Assembly (NCBI GenBank): GCA_030597995.1
Contig: JAUVQV010000032.1
Coordinates: 1 to 7,549, forward strand
Reading direction: 5' to 3'
Source of the DNA: Candidatus Rokuibacteriota bacterium
GTDB taxonomy: Bacteria > JAUVQV01
Length of the DNA stretch: 7,549 bases
The position numbers and the translations under genes were made by a program. Below the pieces are notes generated by a model, which did no database searches, was not told where the DNA came from, and saw only the letters and a program-made list of their open reading frames with translations. Below, in pieces: positions 5,629 to 7,549 of this stretch (the stretch's first letter is position 1; each line of letters opens with the position of its first letter).

Positions 5629-6449
5629 CAGCGCCTCTTTTTCACAATAAGCTTGTCCGAAGACTTTCGACGCCGGGTCTTATACCCCTTGGTTGGAACT
5701 CCCCACGGCGTTACCGGGTGGCGGCCGCCGGAACTCTTCCCCTCACCGCCTCCAAGTGGATGGTCTACCGGATTCATGGCCACGCCCCGGACACTCGGCC
5801 TCCGCCCCCGCCACCGATTTCTCCCGGCCTTGCCGAGAGAAATGTTTTCGTGATCGGTATTGCCTACCTGCCCGATAGTAGCGACACAGTCTACTAAAAT
5901 CATCCGCACCTCCCCGGAAGGAAGCTTGACTTGCGCATACTTGCCCTCACGGGCAACGAGCTGCGCAAAGGCACCGGCACTGCGGACGAGTTTTCCTCCC
6001 CCCCCCCGGCGAAGCTCGATATTGTGAATCACTGCCCCCAGGGGTATATTCTTCAAAGGGAGGGTATTACCCACCTTTATATCGGAATCCATTCCCGAGA
6101 CTACGGTATCTCCGACAGCCAGCTTGTCCGGTGCCAGGATGTAGCGCTTCTCCCCATCAGCATAGGTAATGAGAGCGATCCGAGCCGAACGGTTTGGGTC
6201 ATACTCGATACTGACCACCTTTGCAGGCACACCTTGTTTTTCACGACGAAAATCCACGAGCCGATATCTCCGGCGATGCCCGCCGCCGCGACAGTAAGCT
6301 GTGATTTTGCCCCGATTGTTCCGACCCCCGGTTTTCTTCAAAGGCTGCGTCAACGGCCGATGGGGCTTTCGGGTACTGAGGTCATCATTTGTGAGATCAG
6401 TCCGAAAGCGGATAGCCGGAGAGGTCGGTCGATACTTTTTAATGCCCAT
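5628..6449 (-). CDS. rplB: 50S ribosomal protein L2
   Basis: L2 is one of the most conserved 23S rRNA-binding proteins and is needed for subunit association and peptidyl-transferase activity. The length is 273 aa, as in E. coli. Landmarks are [10 protein letters not shown] at 41-50, [14 protein letters not shown] at 54-67, [13 protein letters not shown] at 82-94, [12 protein letters not shown] at 127-138 and [13 protein letters not shown] near 225-237. His230, equivalent to E. coli His229 (mature numbering), is present; the next conserved position reads Leu rather than the E. coli His, a substitution I believe is common in other bacteria. The N-terminal region (residues 12-38) is more divergent. 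A run of ten G on the coding strand encodes Arg148-Gly152. The start overlaps the rplW stop by one base, and the stop overlaps the rpsS Shine-Dalgarno sequence. Confidence 0.99.
   Translation of the reverse strand: MGIKKYRPTSPAIRFRTDLTNDDLSTRKPHRPLTQPLKKTGGRNNRGKITAYCRGGGHRRRYRLVDFRREKQGVPAKVVSIEYDPNRSARIALITYADGEKRYILAPDKLAVGDTVVSGMDSDIKVGNTLPLKNIPLGAVIHNIELRRGGGGKLVRSAGAFAQLVAREGKYAQVKLPSGEVRMILVDCVATIGQVGNTDHENISLGKAGRNRWRGRRPSVRGVAMNPVDHPLGGGEGKSSGGRHPVTPWGVPTKGYKTRRRKSSDKLIVKKRR
5998..6007 (-). repeat. G10 homopolymer inside rplB
   Basis: Ten consecutive C on the plus strand (G10 on the coding strand) encode the end of Arg148 and Gly149-152 of L2. The reading frame is intact as given. 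Such a run is a potential slippage site for polymerase or ribosome and also a common place for sequencing or assembly length errors. No alternative product is evident. Confidence 0.95.
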
Positions 6450-6742
6450 TACGAAGCCCCTTCTATGATTTCAAGCTTCTCGCCCGGCTTCAGGGTAACA
6501 ATGGCCTTTTTCCAATCCGGACGCCGGCCGGAGTGACGTCCCAAACGCTTGACCTTGCCGGCCACAGTGATCACATTCACACGCTGGACCTTGACTTTGA
6601 AAATCTCTTCCACCGCTTCCCTGATCTGGACCTTGTTCGCCCCCGGGAATACTCGAAATGCCACCTGGTTGTGCTTCTCCTTCAAGTCGTGGCACTTCTC
6701 GGTCAGCAGGGGCGTCCTGAGAATGCGGTAGGGATCCTTCAT
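6449..6742 (-). CDS. rplW: 50S ribosomal protein L23
   Basis: L23 sits at the exit of the peptide tunnel and is the docking site for trigger factor and SRP. From the chosen ATG the protein is 97 aa, typical for the family, and begins [17 protein letters not shown], matching the usual MKDPRDIIxxPxxTEKS opening. The C-terminal half carries [15 protein letters not shown] and [16 protein letters not shown], the usual L23 RNA-binding loop and last strand. A longer reading begins with GTG at 6751 (three extra residues, VGN). I prefer ATG 6742 because it gives the family N-terminus, makes a classic ATGA overlap with the rplD stop, and lies 10 nt from an AGGAGG sequence. The stop overlaps the rplB start as TAATG. 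The GTG start cannot be excluded. Confidence 0.97.
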   Translation of the reverse strand: MKDPYRILRTPLLTEKCHDLKEKHNQVAFRVFPGANKVQIREAVEEIFKVKVQRVNVITVAGKVKRLGRHSGRRPDWKKAIVTLKPGEKLEIIEGAS

Positions 6743-7368
6743 GTTCCCCACGCCTCCTCCACCAGGTTCAAGGCCTCACGGGTGAGCAGAAGATGGCGGT
6801 AATAAAACAGGTCATAGATGTTCACCCCTCCCGGTTCACTTACCTTCACGCGGAGGAGGTTTCCGGCCGCTCGAAGAAGGGGGGCGGCCTTGCCGGCGTG
6901 GACTAAAAGGGTCCCGGCTTCGCGCCAGCCGTTTTTTTCCAACCACGCGGCGATTTCCCGCGTCCGCCCCTCCCCAACCTGGATCCCGTCCAAAATAGTG
7001 AGGTGACCACAGTGCAGTTTCCAGGTCAGGGCCGCTCGGAGGGCCGCGCGCCGCTTCTTCTTCGGGATCCGGATGTCGTAGTCCTTGGGTTGCGGCCCGA
7101 ATACCACGCCGCCGCCCCGCCAGAGTGGGGAGCGGATGGTCCCCGCCCGAGCCCGGCCGGTTCCTTTCTGACGCCAGGGTTTACGACCGCCGCCCCTCAC
7201 ATCCGAGCGTCCCTTGGCCGCCCGCGTTCCGACCCTTTGGTTGGAGCGAGCTATAGTCGTTACCTCATGCAGCAAGGAGAGGTTTATCTCTGCCCCGAAT
7301 ACAATCGAAGACAGCTCGACCTCCCCCACCTTTTCTCGCTCCATGTTGATGATATCCACGACCGGCAT
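6739..7368 (-). CDS. rplD: 50S ribosomal protein L4
   Basis: L4 binds domain I of 23S rRNA, and its extended loop lines the peptide exit tunnel. The 209-aa length is normal for the family (about 200-210). The tunnel-loop signature is intact: GGGRKPWRQKGTGRAR at residues 59-74 and SPLWRGGG at 80-87. The following lysine/arginine-rich stretch (PKKKRRAALRAAL) and the C-terminal globular half also fit L4. The ATG start is 3 nt after the rplC stop, with a modest AGGA Shine-Dalgarno element inside the end of rplC. The stop overlaps the probable rplW start as ATGA. In E. coli L4 represses the S10 operon through a leader upstream of rpsJ; that leader would be outside this window, so regulation here is unknown. 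Confidence 0.98.
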   Translation of the reverse strand: MPVVDIINMEREKVGEVELSSIVFGAEINLSLLHEVTTIARSNQRVGTRAAKGRSDVRGGGRKPWRQKGTGRARAGTIRSPLWRGGGVVFGPQPKDYDIRIPKKKRRAALRAALTWKLHCGHLTILDGIQVGEGRTREIAAWLEKNGWREAGTLLVHAGKAAPLLRAAGNLLRVKVSEPGGVNIYDLFYYRHLLLTREALNLVEEAWGT

Positions 7369-7371
7369 CGA

Positions 7372-7549
7372 CTAATCCTGTGTGTGCTCCCGGTTGGCAG
7401 TGATGACAACCAGACTTCGATTTGACCCCGGAACTGCGCCTTTCACCAAAACGACTCCCTGGTCCGCATCAACTCCCATGACACTTAGATTCCGGACCGT
7501 ATTACGCTCGTAGCCCATCCGCCCGGGGAGGCGCTTGCCCTTGAACACC
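7372..7549 (-). CDS. rplC: 50S ribosomal protein L3, C-terminal fragment
   Basis: L3 is an early-assembly 23S rRNA-binding protein near the peptidyl-transferase centre. Only the last 58 codons are in the window; the 5' part runs off the right edge. The visible residues begin VFKGKRLPGRMGYERNTV and include LVKGAVPGSN, which match the conserved L3 C-terminal signature (FKGKRM.G.MG and LLVKGAVPG). The short hydrophilic tail ANREHTQD before the TAG stop is unremarkable. The stop is 3 nt upstream of the rplD start, so the two genes are probably translationally coupled, as usual in the S10 operon. Identity is from recognised motifs plus gene order. Nothing can be said about the N-terminal part or the gene start. 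Confidence 0.97.
   Translation of the reverse strand, partial: VFKGKRLPGRMGYERNTVRNLSVMGVDADQGVVLVKGAVPGSNRSLVVITANREHTQD

Noticed and set aside
5755..5765. Loss of a catalytic histidine in L2
   Set aside because: The substituted residue is the second position of HPH (here HPL). The His corresponding to E. coli His229 is retained, and Leu at that site occurs in normal L2 proteins.
5931..6536. Plus-strand ORF (201 codons) opposite rplB and rplW
   Set aside because: Antisense shadow of L2/L23 with no recognisable domain or ribosome-binding site of note.

Overview
The window is a bacterial ribosomal-protein super-operon (S10 operon running directly into the spc operon). Every gene lies on the minus strand, so transcription runs from high to low coordinates. 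In transcription order the genes are rplC (L3, C-terminal end only), rplD, rplW, rplB, rpsS, rplV, rpsC, rplP, rpmC, rpsQ, rplN, rplX, rplE, rpsN, rpsH, rplF, rplR and rpsE (S5, N-terminal end only). This is the canonical bacterial order with no gene missing or inserted. All complete genes are open and near their family's usual length.

The organism is a moderately G+C-rich bacterium. S14 is the short zinc-binding 'Z' type (four Cys, 61 aa) and L24 carries a Cys4 zinc-ribbon tail. Both argue against an E. coli-like gammaproteobacterium and fit Gram-positive, deep-branching or uncultured lineages. I cannot name the phylum from these proteins alone.

Layout: positions 7549-5317 (rplC to rpsS) are very tightly packed, with an ATGA overlap at rplD/rplW, a TAATG overlap at rplW/rplB and short gaps elsewhere. 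rplV is set apart by two unusual gaps, 89 nt before it and 94 nt after it, and the gene after it (rpsC) starts with TTG. Positions 4794-2848 (rpsC to rplN) are again compact, with a GTGA/TGATG junction at rplP/rpmC and a 1-nt gap at rpmC-rpsQ. From rplX onward the gaps widen (28, 66, 24, 19, 120, 69 and 41 nt). The two gaps flanking rplF share a degenerate heptamer-type repeat. The only stretches without a recognised gene are these gaps, and none exceeds 120 nt.

The products assemble into both subunits: S3, S5, S8, S14, S17 and S19 in the 30S; L2-L6, L14, L16, L18, L22, L23, L24 and L29 in the 50S. No promoter, leader or terminator is convincing here. The S10 promoter and leader would lie upstream of rpsJ, beyond the right edge.

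I see no undescribed system. The points worth a second look are small: shared intergenic repeats flanking rplF, a 27-codon ORF coupled to rpsS that fills the gap before rplV, a G10 homopolymer inside rplB, and the TTG start of rpsC.
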